Program-made: the position numbers and the translations under genes
In this document: in pieces, positions 44,135 to 55,234 of the stretch
Layout of the letters: each line of letters opens with the position of its first letter
Numbering within the stretch: position 1 is the first letter of the stretch
NCBI GenBank assembly: GCA_012512265.1
Contig: JAAZEM010000054.1
Location: forward strand, 1-64,000
Reading direction: 5' to 3'
Source: Armatimonadota bacterium
GTDB lineage: Bacteria; Armatimonadota; JAAZEB01
Length of the DNA stretch: 64,000 nt
The notes under the pieces: model-generated
The model's input: only the letters and a program-made list of their open reading frames with translations
Database searches by the model: none
Told to the model about the DNA's origin: nothing

Positions 44135-44344
44135 CGCCTTTCCTCGCTCCGCGGAGGCAGGACCCTCAGCTCACGCGCTTCCCCAGCGCCCCGCTCCTAA
44201 GCACCCGACCGATCTTCCCGAACGAGCGACGCCTGCTTGCTTCCCCGCCTTACTAGTCTTCCCCCAAACCGGCAAGCGTAAACATCAACCGGGGGCCACT
44301 CCCTTGAGCGCTTCAGCAACGCCTGGCCCCCGCCGCATATATAC

Positions 44345-44482
44345 AAAGCCCTGCCAGGCTGGGCCGGGCCATACTCCTGGGCAACCCAACATGGCGGGAG
44401 CTGGAAGGAGGAGCCCCAAAGCGGCTTTGCCGAGAAACAGCGCATAGCTTCCAGCTCCGCGCGCGGGTGGCCCTCTCTATCC
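44345..44482. repeat. Diverged inverted relative of the 35180-35417 element
   Basis: Read on the minus strand, this 138-bp stretch aligns over its length with about 35189-35330. Shared blocks in order are CGCGCGGAGCT, GGCAAAGCC, GGGGCT, CCAGCT, CCGCC, GGAGTAT, CCCAGCC and GGCAGGGCTT. Similarity looks like about 70-75%, without clear terminal repeats or target duplication. It fills part of the 463-bp gap between the receiver gene and dacB; nothing else is seen there. Confidence 0.65.
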
Positions 44483-44597
44483 GTGGTATCGCCGCTACCG
44501 CGGACCATCCCCGCGCGCCCTCCCGGGAGGAGCGACCGCCGCCCCATCGAACAGGAGGGGGGAGGGATGGGCCGCGTTCCCGCGCGCGGCGAGAAGC

Positions 44598-46166
44598 ATG
44601 ACAACAATGGAGATCAACCGGGCAAGCCAAACGCGCGAGTCACGTCGTTGCGCGGCCGGCGGAAAGAAGAACCGTCTCGGTCGAGCCGGGGCCGGGCGCC
44701 GGCGGCCGATAATCCAGATCGCGCTGCTCTTGCTCGTCGGCCTCGGTCCCCTTCCCCCACACGCCGGCGCGGTGACGGAGGAGGCGCTTGGCCCCGCCAT
44801 CCGCGCGGCGATTGCCGTGCCCGCCCTGGAGCACGGCGTGACAGCGGTGCTTGTCCAATCGCTGCGCGACGGGCGCACGCTCTATGCCACCAACCCGAAG
44901 ATGGCGCTCATGCCGGCGTCCAACGCCAAGCTGTTCACCGCCATCCTCGCCCTGGAGCACCTCGGACCCGAGTTCCGGTTTCCGACGGTGCTCGCTGCGC
45001 GCGGTAAGGTGTCGCAGGGGGTCCTGGCAGGCGACCTCATCCTCAAGGGCTTCGGCGACCCGACGCTCGTGACGGCGACGCTGCACGACTTCGTCAACGC
45101 CGTCCGCGCGAAAGGGATCGAGCGCGTCGAGGGCGATCTGCTGGTCGATGCCACCTATTTCACCGCCCCGCGCTGGGGAAGCGGCTGGTCGTGGGACTAC
45201 CTGGAGGACTACTACGCCATGGAGATCAGCGCGCTCTCGCTCAACAACAACACCATGGCGCTCGTCATCCAGCCGGGCACGGAAGCCGGCCGGCCAGCGC
45301 TGATCTCATGGGCGCCGCCCACCCGTCATATGGAGGTGATCAACGAGACGACGACCGGTGCGCCAGACTCGCCGCGGACGCTCCGCTACTCGCGCGAGCT
45401 GGGCAAGAACCGCGTGGTCGTGCGTGGCGCCATCCCCCTCGGCAGCCAGCCAGCGGTTCTGGACGGCATCCCGGTCGAGGACCCAGTCCTCTACTGCGGG
45501 CACGTTCTCTCCGAGCTCCTCCGCCAGGCGGGGATTCCGGTGGCCGGGCGCGTCCGCTACGGCACGCTACCGGAAAGAGAGGCGACCCGGATCTACCAGC
45601 ACCACTCCGCTCCCCTCTCGGAGATTCTGCCGCTCTTCCTCAAGCCGAGCAACAACCACATCGGCGAGCAGCTCATCCACACGATCCTCGCCGTGGAGAA
45701 GGCACGCCTGCGCCAGGCGAGCCAATCAGGCGCGCAAACCCCGCCGCCTTCCATCGAGGGCCTGGCGGACGCGCTCATCACGAAGTCCGGCGCGGACCCG
45801 CGCGCTGTTCGCCTCGTCGATGGCTCCGGGCTGTCTCGCCTCAACCTGGTGACGGCGCTGAGCGTGGTCCAGCTGCTCCGCTACGCCTACCAGCAACCGT
45901 ATCGCGACGTGCTGGTCCGGGCGCTCCCGGTCGCGGGGAATGACGGCACGCTGAGACGGCGCATGCGGGAGACGCGCGCCGCCGGGAACGTGCGCGCCAA
46001 GACGGGCACACTCAACGCCGTCAGCGGGCTTTCGGGCTATGTGACCGCGGCGAGCGGCGAGCCGCTCGTCTTCTCCATCCTGATGAACAACTTCCTCGCC
46101 GGCTCCCAGCCCGCGCGCGAAGCCCAGGACCGGATTTGCATCCTTCTCGCCGAGCTCGAGCGGTAG
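44598..46166 (+). CDS. dacB: D-alanyl-D-alanine carboxypeptidase/endopeptidase (PBP4, DacB type)
   Basis: This 522-residue penicillin-binding protein belongs to family S13. Residues about 36-58 are a membrane/signal segment after a basic N-terminus. SxxK is at 108-111 (PASNAKLF). The SxN motif is in LKPSNNHIGEQLIH, and KTG in VRAKTGTLNAVSG. The large insert between SxxK and SxN (FGDPTL to about 290) is typical of PBP4. By family it trims or cleaves peptidoglycan cross-links outside the membrane. ATG 44598 or 44607 is possible; the ribosome site is weak. Confidence 0.88.
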   Translation: MTTMEINRASQTRESRRCAAGGKKNRLGRAGAGRRRPIIQIALLLLVGLGPLPPHAGAVTEEALGPAIRAAIAVPALEHGVTAVLVQSLRDGRTLYATNPKMALMPASNAKLFTAILALEHLGPEFRFPTVLAARGKVSQGVLAGDLILKGFGDPTLVTATLHDFVNAVRAKGIERVEGDLLVDATYFTAPRWGSGWSWDYLEDYYAMEISALSLNNNTMALVIQPGTEAGRPALISWAPPTRHMEVINETTTGAPDSPRTLRYSRELGKNRVVVRGAIPLGSQPAVLDGIPVEDPVLYCGHVLSELLRQAGIPVAGRVRYGTLPEREATRIYQHHSAPLSEILPLFLKPSNNHIGEQLIHTILAVEKARLRQASQSGAQTPPPSIEGLADALITKSGADPRAVRLVDGSGLSRLNLVTALSVVQLLRYAYQQPYRDVLVRALPVAGNDGTLRRRMRETRAAGNVRAKTGTLNAVSGLSGYVTAASGEPLVFSILMNNFLAGSQPAREAQDRICILLAELER

Positions 46167-46297
46167 CTGCGGAAAGCAAGTGAGCGTGCAGGAGAGGCAT
46201 GGCCCACCGCGTTGGGCTCGCGGTGAACCGCGGGGCTGTGGCGGGAGAGGCCAGAGAGATTCGGGCATTCGAGCCAGAAGTCTCGGTGCCCTCGACC

Positions 46298-46321
46298 GGA
46301 TTTCTTACCTCGGAATCCCAG
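46298..46321. repeat. Terminal-repeat remnant of the MITE family inside the end of menG
   Basis: Minus strand CTGGGATTCCGAGGTAAGAA (46321-46302) matches the 35417-35398 terminal repeat in 18 of 20 bases (G for A and A for G). Its TAA is the stop codon of the menG frame. The neighbouring bases 46277-46297 also resemble the inner flank at 35375-35395. Confidence 0.6.
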
Positions 46322-47039
46322 GGCGCCGCCCGGTCGGCCCGCCCGCCACGCCCACGTGCAGGGTGGCCACGCCGCCCATCAGAAGGCGAAACCGGACCTC
46401 TTCGAGGCCGGCGCGGGCCATCATCGCGGCGACCTCTTCGGGGGAGTGGAACGCGGCAACGGAATCTGGGAGATAGGTGTAGGCGTCTTTGTGACTCAGC
46501 AGCGCGGCCACGCGCGGCAGAATCCGATGGAAGTAGGTCTCGTAGACAGCGCGAAAGAGGGCGCCGCGCGGTCGGCCCAGCTCGAGCACGACCACACTGC
46601 CGCCCGGGCGGACCACGCGCGCCATCTCGCAGAGCGCGAGCTCCACGTCCGCCACGTTGCGGAGCACGAACGCCATCACGGCGGCATCTACGCTGGTATC
46701 GCGCAGCGGAAGCGACTGCGCGTCGCCCCCTGTCAGGAGAACGCTGCCTTCGAGGCCGCGCGCGCGCAGCTTCGCTTGGCCGCGAGCGAGCATCGGCTCG
46801 CAGAAATCTACGCCGATCACGCGGCCTTGCGGACCCACCTGCCGGGCCATACCGATCGCCATGTCGCCCGTCCCGGCTCCTACGTCGAGCGCCGTCATGC
46901 CGGGGCGAAGCCGGCAGGCGCGCAGGGCTGTCCGGCGCCACCACTTGTGCGTGCCCGCGCTGAGGAGGGTGTTCAGGAGGTCGTAGCGAGGCGCGATCCG
47001 CGCGAACATGGCGCGCACGCGCCTCGGCTTCTCATCCAT
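46305..47039 (-). CDS. menG: Demethylmenaquinone methyltransferase
   Basis: This 244-residue UbiE/MenG-type SAM methyltransferase reads VRAMFARIAPRYDLLNTLLSAG at the start and ALDVGAGTGDMAI for SAM binding. GVDFCEPMLARG, LPLRDTSVDAAVMAFVLRNV and GGSVVVLELGRP follow, with YLPDSVAAFHSPEEVAAMM near the end. It makes the final methylation of menaquinone (no ubiquinone gene is seen, so MK is assumed). The last residues (GPTGRRPGIPR) come from a mobile-element terminal repeat that also gives the stop. It lies downstream of nuoN in the same direction, 91 bp away. Confidence 0.9.
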   Translation of the reverse strand: MDEKPRRVRAMFARIAPRYDLLNTLLSAGTHKWWRRTALRACRLRPGMTALDVGAGTGDMAIGMARQVGPQGRVIGVDFCEPMLARGQAKLRARGLEGSVLLTGGDAQSLPLRDTSVDAAVMAFVLRNVADVELALCEMARVVRPGGSVVVLELGRPRGALFRAVYETYFHRILPRVAALLSHKDAYTYLPDSVAAFHSPEEVAAMMARAGLEEVRFRLLMGGVATLHVGVAGGPTGRRPGIPR

Positions 47040-47130
47040 CCCCGTTCCTCCCTGGCATGGGCCTTCCCGGTACCGAGCGAGCCCTGGCGAATGGCCCAGC
47101 TATCCGCATCCGGCCACTCGCGCGCGGGCT

Positions 47131-48726
47131 TCACCAGGTGAACCGTCCTATCAGGATGCTAAAGAGCGGCGTGGAGGTATAGACCGCATCCTGGCTCAGC
47201 GCAAGGAACGGCTCCGCGGCGATGAGAATCGCGATTGTCGCCACGGCGCAAACACCCACGGTCAGCTTCAGGCCCAGATGGGCCGAAATGCGCTTTTCCG
47301 CGACCGGCTCGCCCAGGTACATCTGTCGGACCACGTTCAGGTAGTAATACGCCGAGATGACGCTGTTGACGAACATGACGACCGCGAGCGTCGTCATCAG
47401 TGGCGTGCTCGCCTTGATCGCGGCGAGGAAGAGGTAGAGCTTGGCAATGAAGCCCGCGGTGGGCGGGATGCCGATCAGCGACAGGAGGAAGATCGTCATG
47501 GCGGCCGCCAGCCAGGGCGCGCGCCGCGCCAGGCCGGCGTAGCCCGGAATCTCCTCGACGCCATCCTGGTTGGCCACAGCGATCACCACGGCGAAGGCAC
47601 CGAGGTTCATGAAGAGGTAGGCCAGCACGTAGAGGAGGATGCCCGGGATGGCAAACTCACGAACCCCTTCGCCGGCCACACCCGCGGCGGCCACTCCGGT
47701 CAGGATGTAGCCCGCCTGCGCGATGCTGGAGTAGGCGAGCATGCGCTTGATGTTGGTCTGCCAGATCGCCGCGGTGTTGCCCCAGGTCATGGTGATCATC
47801 GCCAGGATGGCGATGAGGGCCGCCCAGTGGGGCGCGATCTGCGGCAGCGCCAGTGCCACGCCGAGGAATCGGACGGTAACCGCGAAGCCAGCCGCCTTGG
47901 ACGCCACCGAGAGGTAGGCGGTGATCGGCGTCGGCGCGCCCTCATAGGCATCGGGCACCCACTGGTGGAAGGGCGCCATGGAGACCTTGAACCCGAGCCC
48001 AGCCAGCACAAAGAACGCGGCCGCCAGGACCACCATCCGCCGGGCGACGTCCGTCTCTCCTGCCAGGACGCCGGCAATGCCCTGAAGCAGCGTGCTCCCC
48101 GTCAGCCCGTAAAGGAGCGACATACCGTAGAGCATGACGGCGGAGCAGACGGTGCCAAAGAGGAAGTACTTGATCCCCGCCTCGGCGGAACGCGGCTCGT
48201 TCTTCAGGTAGCCAACCAGCACATAGGAGACGATGCTGAGGAACTCCACCGCCAGGAAGAGCACCACCAGCTCGGAGGCCGACGCCATGAAGAAGATCGC
48301 CAGCGTCGCCAGGGTGAGCAGCGCGTACATCTCCGGGCGGTTGGGGAAGGAGCGCCGGTAGGCGGCGGTCATCGCCATGACCAGAAGCGTCGCCACCGCC
48401 ACCGCCACCTTGAAGAAGGCGCTGAAGGGGTCGTGCATCATGCCGCCCCAGAAATGGACCATCACCCCGGGATGCAACGCGCGCGTAGACCACCCGACGG
48501 CGGCCGCGAGAAGACCCGCCACGGCCACGCCTACGATGCAGATCCACTCCGCCGCGCGCAGCACCGTGCCCTCGGCATCCTCCGGCGGCACCGCAGGGCG
48601 CGCGAAGGGATGGCGCGCCCAAGGCGTGCGCATCGCGGCCGCGAGCAGCCCGGCCAGGCCGGCGAAGGTGAGGACCAACTCCGGCGCCACCCAGAACCAA
48701 CGAATGTCTATCACCGCAGAAGACAT
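47131..48726 (-). CDS. nuoN: NADH-quinone oxidoreductase subunit N
   Basis: This 531-residue antiporter-like membrane subunit has about 14 helices. FLAVEFLSIVSYVLVGYLK, KYFLFGTVCSAVMLYG and AFAVVIAVANQDGVEEIPGY are typical text, with charged Lys/Glu residues in the membrane that carry ions. It is the last nuo gene of the operon, 9 bp after nuoM. ATG 48726 is the start. Confidence 0.93.
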   Translation of the reverse strand: MSSAVIDIRWFWVAPELVLTFAGLAGLLAAAMRTPWARHPFARPAVPPEDAEGTVLRAAEWICIVGVAVAGLLAAAVGWSTRALHPGVMVHFWGGMMHDPFSAFFKVAVAVATLLVMAMTAAYRRSFPNRPEMYALLTLATLAIFFMASASELVVLFLAVEFLSIVSYVLVGYLKNEPRSAEAGIKYFLFGTVCSAVMLYGMSLLYGLTGSTLLQGIAGVLAGETDVARRMVVLAAAFFVLAGLGFKVSMAPFHQWVPDAYEGAPTPITAYLSVASKAAGFAVTVRFLGVALALPQIAPHWAALIAILAMITMTWGNTAAIWQTNIKRMLAYSSIAQAGYILTGVAAAGVAGEGVREFAIPGILLYVLAYLFMNLGAFAVVIAVANQDGVEEIPGYAGLARRAPWLAAAMTIFLLSLIGIPPTAGFIAKLYLFLAAIKASTPLMTTLAVVMFVNSVISAYYYLNVVRQMYLGEPVAEKRISAHLGLKLTVGVCAVATIAILIAAEPFLALSQDAVYTSTPLFSILIGRFTW

Positions 48727-48735
48727 AAGATCCGC

Positions 48736-50232
<1,497 letters not shown>

Positions 50233-50248
50233 CTAGTTGTGCCTTCCT

Positions 50249-52303
50249 CTACCGGAACCCAAAGTACAGATACAAACCCGTCGCGGCCACGAGGCCCACG
50301 AAGACGATGAGCGCGTAGCCTTGCACCAGGCCAGTTTGCAGGCGACGGAAACCCTGTCCCACCTGGCCCGCGGTCCACCCAGCCCCGTTCACGGCGCCAT
50401 CGACCACCTGCTTGTCGAACTTGCCCTGGAGAATCGCGGTGAGCAGCGTGACGTGGCCCACGGCGTTGACAAAGTGATCCACCACCTTCACATCGAAGCG
50501 GTGGGCCCACCGCGAGACAACGAAGAGGGGCGCGATCACAACGCTCGCGTACAGCTCATCCAGGAAATACTTGTTCTTCACCAGGGTGTAGACGCCCGGC
50601 GCGCGCCCCAGCCAGCCGGTAGCCCCCGGCACGAGACGCTCGCCCACCAACGGCAGCGCGATCAGCGCCCGGCGCGGGTCGGGGCTCTGGCGGTAGTAGA
50701 CCAGGTAGCCCGCCAGAATGCCGAGGAGGCCGGCGCCAATTCCGAGGATCTGGACGATCCCTGCGTGCTCCACCTCAGCCGAGAAGTGCCCCGGATCGAT
50801 CAGGTGGTGCAGGGGCAGCATCACGAACTTCCACCACCCAATCGAGAGCACGGCGAGCACCCACAACGGGAGGCACATGTTCAACGGGCTCTCGTGGGCA
50901 TGGATCTCGGGGTTACGCGGCTCGCCGAAGAAGGCGAGGACCACCAGGCGCGTCATGTAGAACGCGGTCAACACCGCGCCGAGGATGCCGGCCACGAAGA
51001 TCGGCGTCGAGACGTGGAATGCCCCGAGCAGGATCTCTTCCTTGCTCCAGAACCCAGAGAACAGCAGCGGGAAGCCTGCCAGCGAGAGCGATCCGATCAG
51101 GAACGTCCAGAAGGTCTGCGGCATTTTCTTGCGCAGGCCGCCCATCTCGAAAAGGTCCTGGGTGCCGGTGCCGTGGATCACGCTCCCGGCCCCGAGGAAG
51201 AGGAGCGCCTTGAAGAAAGCGTGCGTCACCAGGTGGAAAAGCCCGGCGAAGAAGCCGCCCACGCCCAGGCCGATCATCATGTAGCCAAGCTGGCTGATCG
51301 TCGAGAAGGCCAGCACGCGCTTGATGTCGCTCTGGAGCACGCCGATGGTGGCCCCGAGCACCGCCGTGATGGCACCAATGGCGGCGACGAACTGCAATGG
51401 CGTCGCCTGGAAAAGCGTCATGCCCAGCACCGAGGGCGCCCACGGCTCGGTGGCCGCCTGGAAGGGCGGGTACATTCGCCCGACCAGGTAGACGCCGGCC
51501 GCAACCATTGTCGCCGCGTGGATCAGGGCGCTGACCGGCGTGGGGCCCTCCATGGCATCGGGAAGCCACACATGCAGCGGGAACTGCGCCGACTTGCCGA
51601 TGGCCCCGCAGAAAAGGAGGAGCGCCGCCGCCGTGAGCACCATCGGCGTGGCCGCCGCGATCTCCGGCAGGCGCTGGAAGAGCTGCGCGTACTCGAACGT
51701 GCCCGCGTGCCGGAAGAGGATCAGAAGCCCTAGCAAGAAGCCGATATCGCCCAGGCGCGTTACCAGGAACGCCTTCTTGGCGGCGCGCATCGCCTCGGGG
51801 CGCTCGAACCAGAACCCGATGAGCAAGTAGGAGCAGAGGCCCACCAGCTCCCAGAAGATGTAGAGTTGGAGCAGGTTGTTCGCCAGCACCAGGCCGAGCA
51901 TGGCGCAGCTAAAGAGCGAGAGATAGGCGAAGAAGCGCCAATAGCGCGGATCGCCATGCATGTAGCCGATAGAGTAGAACTGCACGCCGGTGGCGACAAT
52001 GGTGACGACCAGGAGCATGATCGCCGCAAGGCCATCCAGGCGGAAGCCCATGCGCAAGACGAAGTCGCCGGTGGGCACCCAGGCGAAGCTACGCTCGACG
52101 GCCGCGTGCGCGCCACCGAGGGCAACCGCCGCGAAAGCATAGAGCGACGCCCCCAACGAGACCACAATCCCGGGGATCGCGAAGCAGTGCGCCCGCTCGC
52201 GCAGGTGCGCCGGCCACCTCCCCGCCGTCATCAGCACGATGAAGGAGAGAAGCGGCGCAAAGATGATGACGGGCGCGAGCGCCAGTGCACTCTCAGCACT
52301 CAT
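50249..52303 (-). CDS. nuoL: NADH-quinone oxidoreductase subunit L
   Basis: This 684-residue largest antiporter subunit has the YIFWELVGLCSYLLIGFWF region, GKSAQFPLHVWLPDAMEGPTPVSALIHAATMV and VLAFSTISQLGYMMIGLGVG. Its C-terminal long lateral helix (from about residue 540) ties the membrane arm together. Length is on the long side of normal (about 610-680). The frame is intact. A 126-bp gap separates its start from the end of nuoK. Confidence 0.95.
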   Translation of the reverse strand: MSAESALALAPVIIFAPLLSFIVLMTAGRWPAHLRERAHCFAIPGIVVSLGASLYAFAAVALGGAHAAVERSFAWVPTGDFVLRMGFRLDGLAAIMLLVVTIVATGVQFYSIGYMHGDPRYWRFFAYLSLFSCAMLGLVLANNLLQLYIFWELVGLCSYLLIGFWFERPEAMRAAKKAFLVTRLGDIGFLLGLLILFRHAGTFEYAQLFQRLPEIAAATPMVLTAAALLLFCGAIGKSAQFPLHVWLPDAMEGPTPVSALIHAATMVAAGVYLVGRMYPPFQAATEPWAPSVLGMTLFQATPLQFVAAIGAITAVLGATIGVLQSDIKRVLAFSTISQLGYMMIGLGVGGFFAGLFHLVTHAFFKALLFLGAGSVIHGTGTQDLFEMGGLRKKMPQTFWTFLIGSLSLAGFPLLFSGFWSKEEILLGAFHVSTPIFVAGILGAVLTAFYMTRLVVLAFFGEPRNPEIHAHESPLNMCLPLWVLAVLSIGWWKFVMLPLHHLIDPGHFSAEVEHAGIVQILGIGAGLLGILAGYLVYYRQSPDPRRALIALPLVGERLVPGATGWLGRAPGVYTLVKNKYFLDELYASVVIAPLFVVSRWAHRFDVKVVDHFVNAVGHVTLLTAILQGKFDKQVVDGAVNGAGWTAGQVGQGFRRLQTGLVQGYALIVFVGLVAATGLYLYFGFR

Positions 52304-52429
52304 CGGCAGACCCCCTCACCAGCGGTCACGAAATCGAGCGCACAGGACGTGGGAAGCGCGCGCGTCCCACCCATCTCCTTCATCGCCCCGATACCTCTCT
52401 TTCGCTCCATCACTGACCCCGTACTCCGG

Positions 52430-52738
52430 CTACCACTTGAGCAACCGCACGTCATCCACCCGGATATGGCGCATATTGCGATAGACCGAGAGGACGAGCG
52501 CCAGGCCGACGGCCGCCTCAGCAGCGGCGATCATCATGACAAAGATGGCGAAAACCTGGCCGGTCAGCATCACCGGGGTGGTATAGCGCGCAAAGGCTAC
52601 CAGGTTGATATTCACGGCGTTGAGCATCAACTCGATGCTCATCAGAATGGCGATGGCGTTGCGCCGGGCCAGCACCCCATACACTCCGATGCAGAAGAGG
52701 AGCGCCGCCAGAATCAGATACCAACTCAAGGGCACCAC
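52430..52738 (-). CDS. nuoK: NADH-quinone oxidoreductase subunit K
   Basis: This 102-residue three-helix membrane subunit has [29 protein letters not shown], with the two conserved membrane Glu positions (SIE and [11 protein letters not shown]). Starts at GTG 52738 (or 52735), just past nuoJ, with GGAGGGG at the nuoJ end as ribosome site. The 126 bp between its stop and nuoL contain no gene. Confidence 0.93.
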   Translation of the reverse strand: MVPLSWYLILAALLFCIGVYGVLARRNAIAILMSIELMLNAVNINLVAFARYTTPVMLTGQVFAIFVMMIAAAEAAVGLALVLSVYRNMRHIRVDDVRLLKW

Positions 52739-52739
52739 G

Positions 52740-53234
52740 TTATCGCCCCTCCTGTTTCGCCAGCACGACCGCGCCCACCACCGCCGCCAGCAGGATCACC
52801 GAAGCCAGCTCGAACGGCAGCACGTAGCGCTCCACCAGCGCCAGGCCCAAAGCAGTGGTTGAGTCGCGCGGGACCTCTTCCACCACGCGCCACTCGCTGC
52901 GGAGGATCAGGTGGAGCAGGAGAAAGAAGAAAGCACAGGCGCCGGCCAGCGCCCACTTCCAATGCGCCACCAACTGCGGGATGTTCTGGCCAGTGATGTG
53001 CCGCGTGAGCATGATCCCGAAGAGGAACAGGACCGTGATCGCGCCGATGTAGATCAGCACCTGCGCCACCGCCAGAAACTCCGCGCGCAACAGCACGTAA
53101 ATCCCAGCCACCCCAGCGAAGCAGAGCGCCAGAAAAAGCGCCGCGTGGACGATGTTGCGGACCGAGACCACCATCAGCGCGGAGAGGAGAATCCCCCCCG
53201 CCAGGATCAGAAACACCACCTGTTCCGTGGCCAT
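52740..53234 (-). CDS. nuoJ: NADH-quinone oxidoreductase subunit J
   Basis: This 164-residue membrane subunit has five helices: [46 protein letters not shown] (with the pi-bulge Tyr/Gly region that gates the ion path) and a last helix [19 protein letters not shown] 53234 overlaps the nuoI stop by one base, so translation is coupled. Confidence 0.92.
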   Translation of the reverse strand: MATEQVVFLILAGGILLSALMVVSVRNIVHAALFLALCFAGVAGIYVLLRAEFLAVAQVLIYIGAITVLFLFGIMLTRHITGQNIPQLVAHWKWALAGACAFFFLLLHLILRSEWRVVEEVPRDSTTALGLALVERYVLPFELASVILLAAVVGAVVLAKQEGR

Positions 53235-53809
53235 CAGGAAGTCGCCTCCTTCGCGGGCTTGGCCGGCTTCTCAGTCTTCTCGCCGGCAGCGGCTGCCGCC
53301 AGGTCACGCTCGGCCAGCTTGCGCGGCGTGGCCGCCAGATACTCCTCTTCGGGGATCTCCACCGGCTTCGTGTGCCAGATCGCCTCCAGCTGCGGCAATT
53401 CGAGGATCAGCGACCGCTTGTTGCCGGCCGCGAGCTCGAACATGTTCGACATGCGAAGCGCCTTCACCGGCTTGGTGGGGCAGGCCTCCTGGCAGAGCCC
53501 GCAGAACATGCACCGCCCGGCCTCAATCGTGTAGCGCACCAGCTCGCGGTGTTTCGTGCCGGGGATCTTGCGGCCTTCCACGGAGATCACCCCCACCGGG
53601 CAGGCCTTCACACACGCCCCGCACGCGATGCACAGCTCGGGATGCACCCCCGGGATGCCCCGGTAGCGCTCCGGCAGCTGTGGGCGCTCGTCCGGATATT
53701 GAAGCGTCTGCCGTTCGCGCCACATGTTGCGCCACGTCACCTGGTGGCCCTTCATGATGCTCACGAACGTATTGAAGATGTCGTCCCTCAGACGTGCGAG
53801 TAGGCCCAA
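53234..53809 (-). CDS. nuoI: NADH-quinone oxidoreductase subunit I (2x[4Fe-4S] ferredoxin-like)
   Basis: This protein of about 191 residues has two cluster motifs: CIACGACVKACPVGVI and CMFCGLCQEACPTKPVKA, for clusters N6a and N6b that pass electrons toward NuoB. The Ala/Lys/Glu-rich tail (EKTEKPAKPAKEA) is extra. No ATG lies in a good place: TTG 53809 (GGAG 6 bp before) overlaps the nuoH end by 22 bp; TTG 53821 is the alternative. The frame upstream of that is the shadow of nuoH. Confidence 0.88.
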   Translation of the reverse strand: MGLLARLRDDIFNTFVSIMKGHQVTWRNMWRERQTLQYPDERPQLPERYRGIPGVHPELCIACGACVKACPVGVISVEGRKIPGTKHRELVRYTIEAGRCMFCGLCQEACPTKPVKALRMSNMFELAAGNKRSLILELPQLEAIWHTKPVEIPEEEYLAATPRKLAERDLAAAAAGEKTEKPAKPAKEATS

Positions 53810-55125
53810 CGTTTTCTCCAACCAAACACCACCAGCAACACCAGACCGAGGAGGAACAGTCCGTTCAGGATCCACCCGGACGGGAAGCCCGTCGCCGCCT
53901 GAAATGCGAGCGCCAGGAAGTTGAGCAGCCCGAGCGGCACCAGTACCTTCCAGGCGAAGCCCATCAGCTGATCCACGCGCACGCGCGGCAGCGTGCCTCG
54001 CAGCCACATCAGCACGAAGACGAGCATCGAGGCCTTCATCAGGGTGACCACGACGGAGATGAACCCGAGGAGGCCGGCCACCAGGACGATCCCTGCCAGG
54101 ATCGCCGCCGGGATGGTGCCCCATTTGAAGGTCCAATCCGTAGCCGAGGTCAGCCCGGCATAGCGCCGGTTGAATAGCCAGATGCACCCGAAGAAGAGGG
54201 CATAGACCACGACCGCCGCGATCCCCGCCTGCCACCCGGGAAGCTCGTCGACCACGCTCAGGCCGGGCAGCAGGTGCCAGCCGCCCAGGAAGAGCACCGA
54301 GGCCAGCAGGCAGACGGTAAACCCGTTCGCGAACTCGCCCAGGAAGAAGAGCCCGAAGCGCATGCCGCTATACTCGACGTTGTAGCCGGCCACCAGCTCC
54401 GACTCCGCCTCCGGCAGGTCGAACGGGAGGTGGCTCACCTCGGCCAGGCCGGCAATGAAGTAGATCAGGAAGCCCAACGCCTGCGGCACCACGAACCACA
54501 TCGCCTTCTGCGCCTCGACGATCCCTGCCAGGGAGAGCGTGCCGGCCATCAGCGGCGGACCGAGCAGCGCCAGCGTCATCGGCAGCTCATACGACACCAG
54601 CTGCGCCGCCGAGCGCAACCCGCCCAGAAGCGCCCAACGGTTATCTGAGGACCACCCCGCCGTGATCAGCCCGACCGCGGTGATCGACGAGATCGCCGTC
54701 AGATAGACCAGGCCAACGTTCAGGTCCTTGGTAATGAACCCGCCCTTGCCGAAGGGGATGACCACGTAGAGCATCACCGCGGGCACGAACACCAGGAAAG
54801 GCGCGATCAGGAAGACCGCCCGGTCGGCGCTCGCGGGGATGATGTCCTCCTTGTGGAACAGCTTGATGGCGTCGGCGATCGTCTGGAAAACGCCCACAGG
54901 TCCTGTGCGCATCGGGCCCAACCGGCGCTGGATGAAACCCATCACTTTGCGCAAGAGCCAGATGACCACCGTCACGACCGGGAAGATCACCAACATGACG
55001 ATGATCAGGGCGTCGAGCACGTAGACGACGAGCGGCACCAGGCCCGAGAGCGTGCCCAGGCCCAGAGCGCCTCCTACCCAGGCGAGGAGGGAGGCGACAA
55101 CGTCGGTTAAAGTCGGCAGGTTCAC
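53788..55125 (-). CDS. nuoH: NADH-quinone oxidoreductase subunit H
   Basis: This 445-residue membrane subunit lies at the quinone tunnel. Family marks are FIQRRLGPMRTGPVGVFQTIADAIKLFHKEDIIP, PFGKGGFITKDLNVGLVYLTAISS, LRSAAQLVSYELPM and AEVSHLPFDLPEAESELVAGYNVEYSG (each read in parts), the last being the acidic loop near the quinone. It is longer than usual (about 330-350). GTG 55125 follows GGGGAGG. Confidence 0.93.
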   Translation of the reverse strand: MNLPTLTDVVASLLAWVGGALGLGTLSGLVPLVVYVLDALIIVMLVIFPVVTVVIWLLRKVMGFIQRRLGPMRTGPVGVFQTIADAIKLFHKEDIIPASADRAVFLIAPFLVFVPAVMLYVVIPFGKGGFITKDLNVGLVYLTAISSITAVGLITAGWSSDNRWALLGGLRSAAQLVSYELPMTLALLGPPLMAGTLSLAGIVEAQKAMWFVVPQALGFLIYFIAGLAEVSHLPFDLPEAESELVAGYNVEYSGMRFGLFFLGEFANGFTVCLLASVLFLGGWHLLPGLSVVDELPGWQAGIAAVVVYALFFGCIWLFNRRYAGLTSATDWTFKWGTIPAAILAGIVLVAGLLGFISVVVTLMKASMLVFVLMWLRGTLPRVRVDQLMGFAWKVLVPLGLLNFLALAFQAATGFPSGWILNGLFLLGLVLLVVFGWRKRWAYSHV

Positions 55126-55234
55126 CAGCTACCTCCCCGGCGTCGGGCGCGCCACCCAGGGCGTGACCAGGGGGCCGGCCGATACTCAAGCCTCGCCTCG
55201 CGCTCCGAAATCCCCAATTCGCGCTCCGCGTGTC

